Source of the DNA: an uncultured Ilumatobacter sp.
GTDB lineage: Bacteria > Actinomycetota > Acidimicrobiia > Acidimicrobiales > Ilumatobacteraceae
Reading direction: 5' to 3'
Length of the DNA: 18,863 nucleotides
Assembly (NCBI GenBank): GCA_938049325.1
Contig: CALICC010000159.1
Span: forward strand, 1 to 18,863
Shown: positions 6,782-14,714 of the stretch, piece by piece
How positions within the stretch are numbered: position 1 is the stretch's first letter
How the letters are laid out: each line of letters starts with the position of its first letter
The notes under the pieces: generated by a model
The model's input: the letters and a program-made list of their open reading frames with translations, nothing else
What the model was told of the DNA's origin: nothing
Databases searched by the model: none
Position numbers and translations under genes: made by a program

Positions 6782-9700
6782 TCAAGACGTGAGCAGCCGC
6801 ACGGCAAGCGCGGTGGCGCCAGCCGCACCGCTCACGGTCGGCGCGGCGTTGCCGACCTCTCCGTCATCGCCACCTCCATCGTCATCGTCGAGGATCGTGA
6901 CCGTTGCGGTGCCATCGCCGACTTCGGCGTTGATGAAGTTGCTCAACCGGATCTCGAAGGTCTCGTCCGTCTCGAGGTCGGTATCTCCGAGCACGGTGAC
7001 CGACGCAAACTGTTCGGTTTCGCCCGGCTCGAACGAGACGAACCCCCACCCAGCGTTCATGTCGACACCGCCGACCGCTGTGCCGTCGACGATCAACCAG
7101 ACCGCGCTCACAGGGCTGTCGACCGCGTCGTCGAGGGTGACCGCGATGTCGACCGTGGTGTCGCCAGTGTCGCCTTCTTCGATCGAGGCGTCAGCAATGC
7201 TCATGACGGCGGGAACATCGTCGTTCGTGATCGTCGCGAACCCGAGCCCCCAGAAGCCCCCGACCTTGGCGTTCGTCGCGTTCCCGAACGCGACGAGGAA
7301 GACCTCGTCGGGTTCCACATCGTGATCGCCGGTCACGGTGACGGCGACGGTGGTTTCGGTCTCGCCCGGGTCGAACTGGGCGGTGCCCGAGGCGGCCTCG
7401 TAGTCGGTGCCCGCGACGGCCGAGAAGTCGACGGTGGACCAGTCGACCGTCACCACGTCGTCGACGGGTGAGCTGAGCGTGACCGGAACCAGCAACGTCG
7501 CGGTCTCGTCGTCTCCCTCCAGCACGGCGCCAGCACCTGGGATCACCGTTGGGAGATCGTCGTTGATGATCAGCCCGAACCCGAGGCCCCAATACCCACC
7601 CATCTCGGCGTTGACCGGGTTGCCGAACGCAACGGTCAGGTATTCGTCGGACTCGACGTCCTCGTCGCCATTGACCGTGACCTCGACGAACGCGGCGGTC
7701 TCGCCTGGGTCGAACTGCACCGTGCCGCTCACTGCGATGAAGTCTCCCGGCGACCCCGCTTCGTAGTCGACCGTGGTCCACTCGGCGGTCACGATGGCAT
7801 CGAACGGCTCGCTCAATGTCACAGGGATCTGAACGGTGCTCTGTCCGACGTTGCCCTCGACCACCGACGCCTCACCCGGCGTCATCGTTGGAAGCGGGAT
7901 GGTGTCGACGAACGTGGCGGCGTACGACGTCACCGCCGGATCGACGATGATCGAGTGGTTCTGCGCGCCGCCGTCCGACCACTCGTCGAAGAACCACGTG
8001 CCACCCACGCCGTTCGGCTGATCAGGCGCATCGAGGGTCAGCTCATTGTCGGCCCATGACGTCACCGACTCGGGCGTGATCACCTCTTGCCCATCGAGGA
8101 ACACAGCGAGCCCAGGCGGTTCGGACGCGATGTCGAGTTGTACGGCGTTCGGCTGGACATCGAGGCTCACGGTCGTGGCGAGGCCGGTGGAATCGGTTGC
8201 CGTCACCAGAATCTCGATGTAGCTGTTCGTGGCAGCGAGCAGGTCCTCGGGTTCCGGACCGACGATCGTGATGTCGTTGCCCTGCACTGGAGCCAGGAAC
8301 GGGTGATAGTGCTCGTTGTGGTGTTGCCGCGCCTCCCACGTGATCGAAGAGTCGGGCAGCGGACCATCTTCGGGGTCGGTCGCGGTCGCATGCAGCGTGA
8401 GTTCCTCGCCGACTTCGAACAACTCAGCTGCCGTTGGCGAGTCGATGGTGACCGTCGGCGCGCTGTTGCCAGGGTCGACTCGCACACTTGCGGTGTCCGT
8501 CGCTCCGTTGCCGTCGTCGACCGTCAACGTCGCGGTGTACGAGCCCGCGGTGGTGTACACGTGCGAGCTGACCGGGTCGGTCGACGTCGTGCCGTCGCCG
8601 AAGTCCCACAGGTAGCTCAACGTGTCGTCGTCGGGGTCGGTGCTCGCCGTCGCATCGAACTCCACATCGAGCGGAAGTGCACCCCAGGTGGGGCTCGCCG
8701 ATGCGACCGCCACAGGTGACCGATTGGCCGACCCGGTATACGTGATTCGTCGCAGGAAGTTCCCCGCGATGACGTACAACGCTTGAGATCCGTTGTGTGG
8801 CCCGAAGCGCATCGCCACCGGTCGGCTGACCGATGCGAATGGAATCTGCTGAAGTGCCGACGTGGGTGGGAGACAGAGCCGACAGTCGGCACCACCATCG
8901 ACGAGATGGAACAACTGGTTCTGTGCGTAGTCGGCAAAGATGTAGGTGTTGTCGTACTCGGAGGGCCAGAGACCGTTCGGCACGAAGGCGCCCGCAGTGA
9001 TCGCCGCATCTTCCCCGTCGTGTCCGTACCAGTACAACGGGTCGACACCGTCGACTTGAGGTGTGCAGTCGACGACGCTGCTGCGCTCACACGGCCCCTC
9101 GTATTGCGGCCAGCCGTAGTCGGCGCCAACCTGACCTTCGTCGATCGACTCCCACGTGGTGTGGCCGACATCGTTGATGAAGAACCGAGTGTCGGTCGTG
9201 TTCGGATCGAACGCCAGGCGGAATGGATTGCGCAGCCCACTCGCGAACACTTCTTGACATGCCGTGCCGGGGTCGGATCCGGCGGGAGGCACGCCGTCGA
9301 TGTTGCACCGAGCCGTACCGGGGCCCTGGTACGGATTGGTGGCGGGGATGTCGCCGTCGTCGGTGATGCGAACGATCTTGCCGTTGAGATATCCGAGATC
9401 TCGCTGCCACCCGTAGAAGAACGGGATGCCCGAGTCCCCGATCGACACATAGAGGAAACCGTCGTTGCCGAATTCGACGTAGCCGCTGTTGTGGTTGCTC
9501 TTGAACATCGGTGGCGTGTCGAGCAGTACGACCTCCGACGCCGGGTCGATCACATTGCTCGGCGGCAACACGAAACGACTGAGCCGGTTGACCGGGCCAT
9601 CGAGTTCGCTTTGGCCACAGTTACCGAACTTCGGGTACGTGTAATAGACGTAGATCCAGCGGTTGGTCTCGAAGTCGGGATGTACCGCGATACCCGACAC

Positions 9701-9994
9701 ACCACGTTCGATGTCGTTGCACAGCGACGCCGACAGGTCGAGTGCGGGCGTCGGCAGCAAGACCCCGTCGTCGACGATGACGACGCGACCGTTCTTCTCG
9801 CTGACGAGGATTTCTCCAGTCGGGAGAAACTCCAGGTCCGTCCCCTGATCAATACCGGTCACGCGCTCCTCGGAGAAACCGGGCGGGACCGCCTCGACCG
9901 GCGCCGGTGAACCAAGCGTGATGAGCGATGTTCCTGCCACGGCTGCCGCAATGGCAAGCCTCCCCGTCCAGGGCCGAGCGCGTGTGGTGCTCAC
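6782..9994 (-). CDS. Secreted glucose/sorbosone-dehydrogenase propeller with PKD and three Calx-beta domains
   Basis: A 1070-residue exported mosaic protein. Residues 1-35 are a Sec signal peptide ending VEA. Residues about 40-420 form a glucose/sorbosone dehydrogenase-type beta-propeller: NHNSG with His168 matches the catalytic His motif of PQQ sugar dehydrogenases, the FGNDGFLYVSIGD and GLRNPFR (253-259) blocks are family hallmarks, and ADYGWPQYEG follows. Residues 426-508 are a PKD domain (WDFGDG at 463-468). Next come an Ig-like stretch (about 512-615), a short PEGA-like repeat (about 620-695), and three Calx-beta repeats (about 702-813, 815-926, 928-1037). It ends with an Asp/Gly linker and a short hydrophobic tail lacking LPXTG and a basic end. 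The GTG at 9994 is fixed by GGAGGAG six bases upstream and by the signal peptide. In-frame sequence further upstream overlaps another gene and is shadow. Whether it binds PQQ is inference. Confidence 0.9.
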   Translation of the reverse strand: MSTTRARPWTGRLAIAAAVAGTSLITLGSPAPVEAVPPGFSEERVTGIDQGTDLEFLPTGEILVSEKNGRVVIVDDGVLLPTPALDLSASLCNDIERGVSGIAVHPDFETNRWIYVYYTYPKFGNCGQSELDGPVNRLSRFVLPPSNVIDPASEVVLLDTPPMFKSNHNSGYVEFGNDGFLYVSIGDSGIPFFYGWQRDLGYLNGKIVRITDDGDIPATNPYQGPGTARCNIDGVPPAGSDPGTACQEVFASGLRNPFRLAFDPNTTDTRFFINDVGHTTWESIDEGQVGADYGWPQYEGPCERSSVVDCTPQVDGVDPLYWYGHDGEDAAITAGAFVPNGLWPSEYDNTYIFADYAQNQLFHLVDGGADCRLCLPPTSALQQIPFASVSRPVAMRFGPHNGSQALYVIAGNFLRRITYTGSANRSPVAVASASPTWGALPLDVEFDATASTDPDDDTLSYLWDFGDGTTSTDPVSSHVYTTAGSYTATLTVDDGNGATDTASVRVDPGNSAPTVTIDSPTAAELFEVGEELTLHATATDPEDGPLPDSSITWEARQHHNEHYHPFLAPVQGNDITIVGPEPEDLLAATNSYIEILVTATDSTGLATTVSLDVQPNAVQLDIASEPPGLAVFLDGQEVITPESVTSWADNELTLDAPDQPNGVGGTWFFDEWSDGGAQNHSIIVDPAVTSYAATFVDTIPLPTMTPGEASVVEGNVGQSTVQIPVTLSEPFDAIVTAEWTTVDYEAGSPGDFIAVSGTVQFDPGETAAFVEVTVNGDEDVESDEYLTVAFGNPVNAEMGGYWGLGFGLIINDDLPTVIPGAGAVLEGDDETATLLVPVTLSSPVDDVVTVDWSTVDFSAVAGTDYEAASGTAQFDPGETETTVAVTVTGDHDVEPDEVFLVAFGNATNAKVGGFWGLGFATITNDDVPAVMSIADASIEEGDTGDTTVDIAVTLDDAVDSPVSAVWLIVDGTAVGGVDMNAGWGFVSFEPGETEQFASVTVLGDTDLETDETFEIRLSNFINAEVGDGTATVTILDDDDGGGDDGEVGNAAPTVSGAAGATALAVRLLTS

Positions 9995-10007
9995 GGTGTC
10001 CTCCTCC
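9995..10007 (-). promoter_or_regulatory. Strong ribosome site deciding the GTG start of the propeller protein
   Basis: On the minus strand GGAGGAG (10001-10007) lies six bases before the GTG at 9994. It marks this codon as the start rather than the much earlier in-frame ATG at 10489, which lies inside the precorrin-2 dehydrogenase gene. Confidence 0.8.
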
Positions 10008-10085
10008 GTTTGCTGCCACGGTCCGCCCGCAGCCGCTACGAACAGTGTCGCATATCCGTCACGAAACGTTCGAGGAGATCGAGCG

Positions 10086-10667
10086 TCAATCCGCGAAGAG
10101 TTCCGCGAGACGGGGCGCCCAGTCGATGTCTTCGGTCGACCCACCGGCTGCCTGGATCTCGCGGCGCTCAGCAGCGAGCACGTCGGCGATCTCGCCGACA
10201 CGGTCATCGAGCAGATCGGCGACCTGATCACGTAGGTATCGGGCGAGCGCTGGGCTGGCGCCGTCGGTGCTGATCGCACCGGTGACCCGGCCAGTTCTGG
10301 CGATTGCCGGGAGGATGAACTCACAATCGACAGGCTGATCTGCCGCATTCGTCCAGATCCCGCGAGCTCGCGACGCGACCGAGATGCGCTGATCGACATC
10401 GAAGTCACCGGTTGCTGTGACGACCAATCGCATGTCGTCGAGGTCGGACTCGTCGAACGTCTTCTCGCGCACCTCGGACATCGCTTCACGGCGCACGAAG
10501 TCAGTGACTTCGGCAGCTACGAGACGCACGCTGGCACCCGCCGCGATGAGACCATCCGCCTTGCGTGCCCCGATTCGACCGCCACCGACAACGAGCACGG
10601 GCACGTCGGTGAGATCGAGAAACACAGGGTAGGAAAACCGTGCGCGAGATTGATCGGAAGGTGCCAT
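10086..10667 (-). CDS. Precorrin-2 dehydrogenase / sirohydrochlorin ferrochelatase (CysG N-terminal, Met8-type)
   Basis: A 193-residue cytoplasmic enzyme for the last steps of siroheme synthesis. Family knowledge: it oxidises precorrin-2 to sirohydrochlorin with NAD and may insert iron. Seen: the N-terminal YPVFLDL followed by VLVVGGGRIGARKADGL (24-40), a Rossmann nucleotide site. TNAADQPVDCEFILPA follows, in which Asp110 lines up with the Asp needed for catalysis in Met8p/CysG. STDGASPALARYLRD (133-147) is the conserved dimerisation segment. It is slightly shorter than the CysG N-terminal part, so the chelatase activity is less certain than the dehydrogenase. It is divergent from the cysH-cysI-cobA operon across a 90-base gap. 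The matching methyltransferase is cobA at 13155, and the likely consumer is the sulfite reductase. No Shine-Dalgarno sequence; TAGCCT sits six bases before the ATG. Confidence 0.9.
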   Translation of the reverse strand: MAPSDQSRARFSYPVFLDLTDVPVLVVGGGRIGARKADGLIAAGASVRLVAAEVTDFVRREAMSEVREKTFDESDLDDMRLVVTATGDFDVDQRISVASRARGIWTNAADQPVDCEFILPAIARTGRVTGAISTDGASPALARYLRDQVADLLDDRVGEIADVLAAERREIQAAGGSTEDIDWAPRLAELFAD

Positions 10668-10673
10668 CTCGAC

Positions 10674-10679
10674 AGGCTA
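10674..10679 (-). promoter_or_regulatory. Candidate leaderless -10 element of the precorrin-2 dehydrogenase gene
   Basis: On the minus strand TAGCCT is followed by exactly six bases and the ATG at 10667. It matches TANNNT. No ribosome site is visible, so a transcript beginning at the start codon is predicted. Confidence 0.4.
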
Positions 10680-10710
10680 GAGCCGCGAAATTCCTGCTCG
10701 CGAGGCTAAT

Positions 10711-10750
10711 CCCGATAAATCCGACCGTTTTTGTCGGGTTTTGATTGAAT
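10711..10750. promoter_or_regulatory. AT-rich divergent control region with an inverted repeat (sulfur/siroheme genes)
   Basis: This is the most AT-rich patch noticed near any start in the window. It contains CCGAC (10721-10725) and GTCGG (10733-10737) facing each other across seven bases, CGTTTTT. CCCGA (10711-10715) also faces TCGGG (10734-10738). TTGAAT (10745-10750) ends seven bases before the GTG of cysH and could be its -10. The position between two functionally linked divergent units suggests a repressor or activator site; the regulator is unknown. Confidence 0.4.
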
Positions 10751-10757
10751 AGGGGTC

Positions 10758-11411
10758 GTGAAGCCGTCACCGACCCCCGAGTCCGGACACCCGCTCACCG
10801 ATGCGCGCAACGTGTTGAGGTGGGCTCACGCCACTCACGGACCCGGGCTCTGTGTGACCGCGAGCTTTGGCGACGCCACGCTCGCCCATCTCGCAGCGAC
10901 CACGATTCCGGGCATCGAGATCACACTGCTCGACACCGGCTATCTCTTCGCCGAGACCGAATGGTTCGCCGACTCGCTGCGAGAGCGCTTCAACCTTCGA
11001 CTCCGGGTGATGCGACCTCAACCCGACCTCGACCGCGACGTCTGGCAGACCGACACGGCCGCCTGCTGTGCAGCACGCAAGACCGAGCCGCTCGAACGAG
11101 CACTCGCCGGTCGAACGGCGTGGGTCACCGGTCTACGCCGATCCGACTCCGCAACACGCTCCACCACCCCGCTCGTTCACACCGACCTGCTGCGCGGCGT
11201 CGAGAAGATCAACCCGCTCGCGAGCTGGACCGACGACGACGTCGCCACGTACGCCACCGACAACAACCTCCCCGAACACCCCCTCGCCGATCGTGGCTAC
11301 TCCTCGATCGGCTGCTGGCCGTGCACGGCACCGGCCACCGATAGTGCCGATCCCCGTTCGGGCCGCTGGTCCGGAACCGAAAAGACGGAATGTGGACTCC
11401 ATGTCAGCTGA
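10758..11411 (+). CDS. cysH: Adenylyl-sulfate (APS) reductase, iron-sulfur type
   Basis: A 217-residue cytoplasmic reductase turning activated sulfate (APS) into sulfite with thioredoxin as donor. Seen: a PP-loop-like SFGDATLAHL near residue 36, the tandem cysteines 103-104 in ACCAARK and the pair 186/189 in GCWPCT. These four are the ligands of the [4Fe-4S] cluster that separates APS reductases from PAPS reductases. The catalytic Cys212 lies in the C-terminal ECGLH motif, near the end as expected. LDTGYLF and GLRRSDS are further family blocks. The start is the GTG at 10758, with AGGGG immediately upstream, unusually close (two bases), and a TTGAAT that could place the transcript start at the GTG. 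The last 11 bases overlap the start of the sulfite reductase gene, so the two are probably translated together. Confidence 0.93.
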   Translation: MKPSPTPESGHPLTDARNVLRWAHATHGPGLCVTASFGDATLAHLAATTIPGIEITLLDTGYLFAETEWFADSLRERFNLRLRVMRPQPDLDRDVWQTDTAACCAARKTEPLERALAGRTAWVTGLRRSDSATRSTTPLVHTDLLRGVEKINPLASWTDDDVATYATDNNLPEHPLADRGYSSIGCWPCTAPATDSADPRSGRWSGTEKTECGLHVS

Positions 11412-13158
11412 GACGATCAAGATCGAAAGCAACTACCTGGCCGGCTCGATCGGCCCCGAGCTGATCAACGACACCACCGACTTCGAATCCGAAGCCGAGT
11501 CGCTGTTGAAGTTCCACGGCATCTACCAGCAAGACGATCGCGACGTCCGTCGAGCGCGCACGCAAAAGAAGCTGCCGCTCGACTACTCGTGCATGGTTCG
11601 CGCCTCGGTTCCGGGCGGCGTCATCAGCGCGACGCAGTGGCTCGCACTCGACCGTGTTGCGGCGCTCGCCGACGACAAGCTGCGCCTCACGACCCGTCAG
11701 GGCGTCCAGTACCACGTCGTCTACAAGAACGAGCTGAAGCAACTGGTCGCCGGAATCAATTCGTCGCTCCTCACGACCCTCGGCGCATGCGGCGACGTCG
11801 TGCGCAACGTGATGGCGTGTCCGCTCCCCCACCCCGAGCGACAGGCTGTGCTCCAGCCGGTCGTCGACGAGATGATCGCCAGGTTCCGCCCACAAACAGC
11901 CAGCTACTGGGAATTGTGGGTCGACGGCGAGAAGGCCGTGACCGCCGAGCCAGGACCGTCTGCGCTGGCTCCGATCGACGATGTCGAGCCGATCTACGGC
12001 CAGGCATACCTCCCGCGCAAGTTCAAGATCGGGATTGCGTGGCCCGGCGACAATTGCGTCGACATCTACACCCACGACGTGGGCATCGTGCCAACACTGA
12101 CCGACGGCACGAGTGGCGAACTCACCGGGTTCGTCGTACTGGCCGGCGGCGGCATGGGCATGAGCCACAATCGCCCCGACGACACCTACCCGCTCTTGGC
12201 GCAACCCGTCGCGTGGGTGCCGCCGACCGACATCGGCGACGTCGTCGAAGCCATCGTGACGACACAGCGCGATCACGGCAACCGTGACGATCGCAGCCGC
12301 GCCCGACTCAAGTATCTCCTCGAGGCCAAGGGTGTCCCGTGGTTGCGAGCACAGATCGAAGAACGCACCGGCCTCACACTCGCCGACCCGGTCGATCTGC
12401 CCGAATGGACCGTCGAGGCGCATCACGGTTGGCACACCATCGACCCGTCCGGTGCGGGCTCGCCTGATCACCGCGACACCCTCGGGTTGCCCGTCCCGTC
12501 GGGCAAGGTCGCGGGAGGGCTGCGCTGGGCCCTTCGTCGCCTGATCGCCGACGGGCTCGTCACGGAACTACGCGTCACGCCGCGCCAAGACCTCCTCCTG
12601 ATCGGCATCGACCCGCGAGAGGTCGACACCGTGGAAAACCTGCTCCATGCAAACGGCGTGCCTCTTGCGTCCGACCAGAGCCCGACGCGCAACCTGGCAA
12701 TTGCCTGCCCCGCACTCCCCACGTGCACGAAAGCGCTGGGCGAAGCCGAGCGAGTGCTGCCCGACGTCGTCGATCGCCTCGAGAAAGTGCTCGCCGACAC
12801 GGGCAACACCGGCCTGCCACTGCGACTCAACATGACCGGGTGCCCGAACGGCTGCTCGCGGCCCTACGCAGCCGAACTCGGGATCGTCGGGCGATCGAAG
12901 CGCGGCTACGACATCTTCGTCGGCGGTTCCCCCGCCGGCGATCGGCTGGCACGCCGGCTGCGCGCCGACGTGCCGCTCACCGACATTCCCGATCTGCTGC
13001 GACCGCTCCTCGAACGCTTCGCTCGCGAAACCACCGATGAGCAGAACATCAGTTTCGGCGACTGGGCGTGGCAACACGACTGGGAAGCCCTCGAAGCGCT
13101 CCTCCCACCCGACACGTCTCGCCGCGCTCAGCGCGCCGCGACGGCGGACGCGCTGTGA
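11401..13158 (+). CDS. cysI: Assimilatory sulfite reductase, CysI-type siroheme hemoprotein
   Basis: A 585-residue enzyme reducing sulfite to sulfide with siroheme and a [4Fe-4S] cluster. The cluster cysteines are 436, 442, 481 and 485 (CPALPTC and TGCPNGC), almost the same numbering as in E. coli CysI (434, 440, 479, 483, recalled). Further CysI-like blocks are ESNYLAGSI at the N-terminus, FHGIYQQDDRDVR, LTTRQGVQYH, and YLPRKFK with Lys207 and Lys209 for sulfite/siroheme. These resemble the CysI and plant-ferredoxin type more than short nitrite reductases. No flavoprotein partner CysJ is in the window, so ferredoxin is a likely donor (inference). The ATG at 11401 overlaps the cysH end by 11 bases. 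The stop overlaps the GTG of cobA as GTGA. The in-frame sequence upstream (from 11068) is shadow of cysH. Confidence 0.93.
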   Translation: MSAETIKIESNYLAGSIGPELINDTTDFESEAESLLKFHGIYQQDDRDVRRARTQKKLPLDYSCMVRASVPGGVISATQWLALDRVAALADDKLRLTTRQGVQYHVVYKNELKQLVAGINSSLLTTLGACGDVVRNVMACPLPHPERQAVLQPVVDEMIARFRPQTASYWELWVDGEKAVTAEPGPSALAPIDDVEPIYGQAYLPRKFKIGIAWPGDNCVDIYTHDVGIVPTLTDGTSGELTGFVVLAGGGMGMSHNRPDDTYPLLAQPVAWVPPTDIGDVVEAIVTTQRDHGNRDDRSRARLKYLLEAKGVPWLRAQIEERTGLTLADPVDLPEWTVEAHHGWHTIDPSGAGSPDHRDTLGLPVPSGKVAGGLRWALRRLIADGLVTELRVTPRQDLLLIGIDPREVDTVENLLHANGVPLASDQSPTRNLAIACPALPTCTKALGEAERVLPDVVDRLEKVLADTGNTGLPLRLNMTGCPNGCSRPYAAELGIVGRSKRGYDIFVGGSPAGDRLARRLRADVPLTDIPDLLRPLLERFARETTDEQNISFGDWAWQHDWEALEALLPPDTSRRAQRAATADAL

Positions 13159-13883
13159 CGGTTTCGCTCGTCGGTGCAGGTCCGGGCGATCCCGACCTGC
13201 TGACGATGAAAGCGGCCCGTCTCCTGGCAGACGCCGAGATCGTCGTGCACGACGCGCTGGTCGGCGATGGCGTGATGGCGCTGATCCCCGAGCACGTCGA
13301 GCGGATCGACGTCGGCAAGCGCGTCGGCCAACCCGTTCCGCAAGACATGATCTCGACACTGCTGGTCGAGTTGGGCAAACAGGGCAAGCGAGTCGTGCGG
13401 CTGAAGGGCGGCGACCCGTTCGTCTTCGGCCGCGGGGGCGAGGAAGCCATCGCCCTGCACGAAGCTGGCATCGACTACGAGATCGTTCCCGGCATCACAT
13501 CGTCGATCGCTGCTCCGGCCGCAGCAGGCGTCCCGGTCACGCATCGCGGCGTCTCGGCCGGGTTCACGGTCGTCACCGGCCACCGCCGTCCCGGCGAACC
13601 CGACATCGACTGGCGATCACTCGCGAAGGTCGGCGCGACGATCGTCATCCTCATGGGGGTCACCCACCGCTCGGCCATCGCCGACGAACTCATCGCGGGC
13701 GGCCTCGCCCCCGACACACCGGTCGCCGCCGTTCGGTTCGCTACGACCGAGCAGGAACACGTCCTGCGCTGCGACCTCGCCCAACTCGGTGGGGCCGACA
13801 TCGAGTCGCCGGCAACGATCGTCGTCGGCGCCGTGGCCGCACTCGATCTGCGCAGCGTGGCCGCACTCGCGACGACCGCCTGA
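13155..13883 (+). CDS. cobA: Uroporphyrinogen-III C-methyltransferase (SUMT)
   Basis: A 242-residue SAM-dependent methyltransferase that converts uroporphyrinogen III to precorrin-2, the entry to siroheme (and B12). Seen: the N-terminal SLVGAGPGDPDLLT (4-17), the RLKGGDPFVFGRG signature (82-94), VPGITSS (111-117) and PVTHRG (127-132), all standard for stand-alone SUMT, and a normal family length. The GTG at 13155 overlaps the cysI stop as GTGA, which suggests translational coupling. The longer in-frame extension from 13068 lies inside cysI and is rejected. Its product feeds the dehydrogenase encoded divergently at 10086-10667, so the cluster supplies siroheme to its own sulfite reductase. The uroporphyrinogen-III synthase part of some CysG/HemD fusions is absent. 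Confidence 0.93.
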   Translation: MTVSLVGAGPGDPDLLTMKAARLLADAEIVVHDALVGDGVMALIPEHVERIDVGKRVGQPVPQDMISTLLVELGKQGKRVVRLKGGDPFVFGRGGEEAIALHEAGIDYEIVPGITSSIAAPAAAGVPVTHRGVSAGFTVVTGHRRPGEPDIDWRSLAKVGATIVILMGVTHRSAIADELIAGGLAPDTPVAAVRFATTEQEHVLRCDLAQLGGADIESPATIVVGAVAALDLRSVAALATTA

Positions 13884-13931
13884 GTCGCCGCCACTCGGGT
13901 GGTGCGCACGAGTTGGCGGCAGACTGACGAC

Positions 13932-14714
13932 GTGGATCTGCCACCTCCGAGCCCAGCAACCGCCGCCTCGCCGCTCCGTATCACGGGTCTGACGAAGCGG
14001 TTCGGCGACAAACTCGCGCTCGACAACCTCTCACTCGCCGTCCCGCCGGGTGCGTGCTACGGATTGGTCGGCCCTAACGGGTCCGGCAAGTCGACCACGA
14101 TGCGTACGGTTGTCGGCCTCTCGCGCCCCGACGCCGGCACCGTCGAGGTCTGCGGCATCCGGACCGACCACGACGTGATCGGCGTGCGACGTGCCATGGG
14201 CGTGATCCTCGATCCACTCCAGCTCTTCGAGCGGCTGTCGGCACGCGAATTCGTCGACACGATCGGCGCACTGCGCCAACTCGACCCGAAGGTCGCCACC
14301 GCACGAGCCAACGAGATGTTCGACGTCCTCCAGGTGAGCGACGATGCTGACCGCCCGATCGCCGGGTACAGCCACGGCATGCGCAAGAAAACGGCACTCG
14401 TCGCGGCGTTGCTGCACCGGCCACAACTCGTCATGCTCGACGAACCGTTCGAAGGCGTCGACCCGGTGTCGACGCGCGCCATGCGCACGATGCTCGACCG
14501 CTTCCGGTCCGGGGGCGGAACGATCATCTTGTCAACACATGTGATGGACGTCGTCGAGCGCGTGTGCGATCACATCGGCGTCATCCAAGCCGGACGAATC
14601 GTGGCGAGCGGCCCGATCGACGAGGTCCGCAACGGCCGCCGCCTCGAAGACGCCTTCATCGACGCTGTGGGCGGGGGCTCGGCCAACTCGGCCGACCTGG
14701 AGTGGTTGGGGTGA
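13932..14714 (+). CDS. ABC transporter ATP-binding protein (ABC-2 exporter type)
   Basis: A 260-residue cytoplasmic ATPase subunit. Seen: Walker A GPNGSGKS (48-54 region), Walker B LVMLDEP (166-172), and the H-loop His203 in LSTHVMD. The signature region YSHGMRKK (146-153) has SHGMRKK where the classic form is LSGGQ/SxGMxxK, typical of ABC-2-type export ATPases such as the daunorubicin/CcmA group. It drives export of an unknown substrate with the membrane protein encoded next. Start choice is uncertain: GTG at 13932 gives a normal N-terminus (PLRITGLTKRFG follows a short Pro/Ala lead), while GTG at 13899 is also in frame; neither has a good ribosome site. The stop overlaps the GTG of the permease as GTGA. 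The gene starts 48 bases after cobA and could be read from the same transcript. Confidence 0.9.
   Translation: MDLPPPSPATAASPLRITGLTKRFGDKLALDNLSLAVPPGACYGLVGPNGSGKSTTMRTVVGLSRPDAGTVEVCGIRTDHDVIGVRRAMGVILDPLQLFERLSAREFVDTIGALRQLDPKVATARANEMFDVLQVSDDADRPIAGYSHGMRKKTALVAALLHRPQLVMLDEPFEGVDPVSTRAMRTMLDRFRSGGGTIILSTHVMDVVERVCDHIGVIQAGRIVASGPIDEVRNGRRLEDAFIDAVGGGSANSADLEWLG

Noticed and set aside
6782..6870. Sortase (LPXTG) anchor at the end of the propeller protein
   Set aside because: The C-terminal tail is short and hydrophobic, with no LPXTG-like motif and no basic end.
8783..9910. 375-codon open frame on the plus strand
   Set aside because: It is antisense to the propeller domain, which has clear family motifs and a strong ribosome site on the other strand.
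9905..9994. Tat signal on the propeller protein
   Set aside because: Its N-region (TTRARPWTGR) lacks twin arginines, so an ordinary Sec signal is the better reading.
9995..10489. N-terminal extension of the propeller protein to an ATG at 10489
   Set aside because: The extension lies over the precorrin-2 dehydrogenase gene and is Ser/Arg-rich shadow sequence. The GTG at 9994 has a strong ribosome site and opens a signal peptide.
11404..12471. 355-codon open frame on the minus strand
   Set aside because: It is antisense to the sulfite reductase gene; composition is shadow-like and no family features appear.
13037..13927. 296-codon open frame on the plus strand
   Set aside because: It is an out-of-frame shadow of cysI and cobA, extremely Arg-rich.
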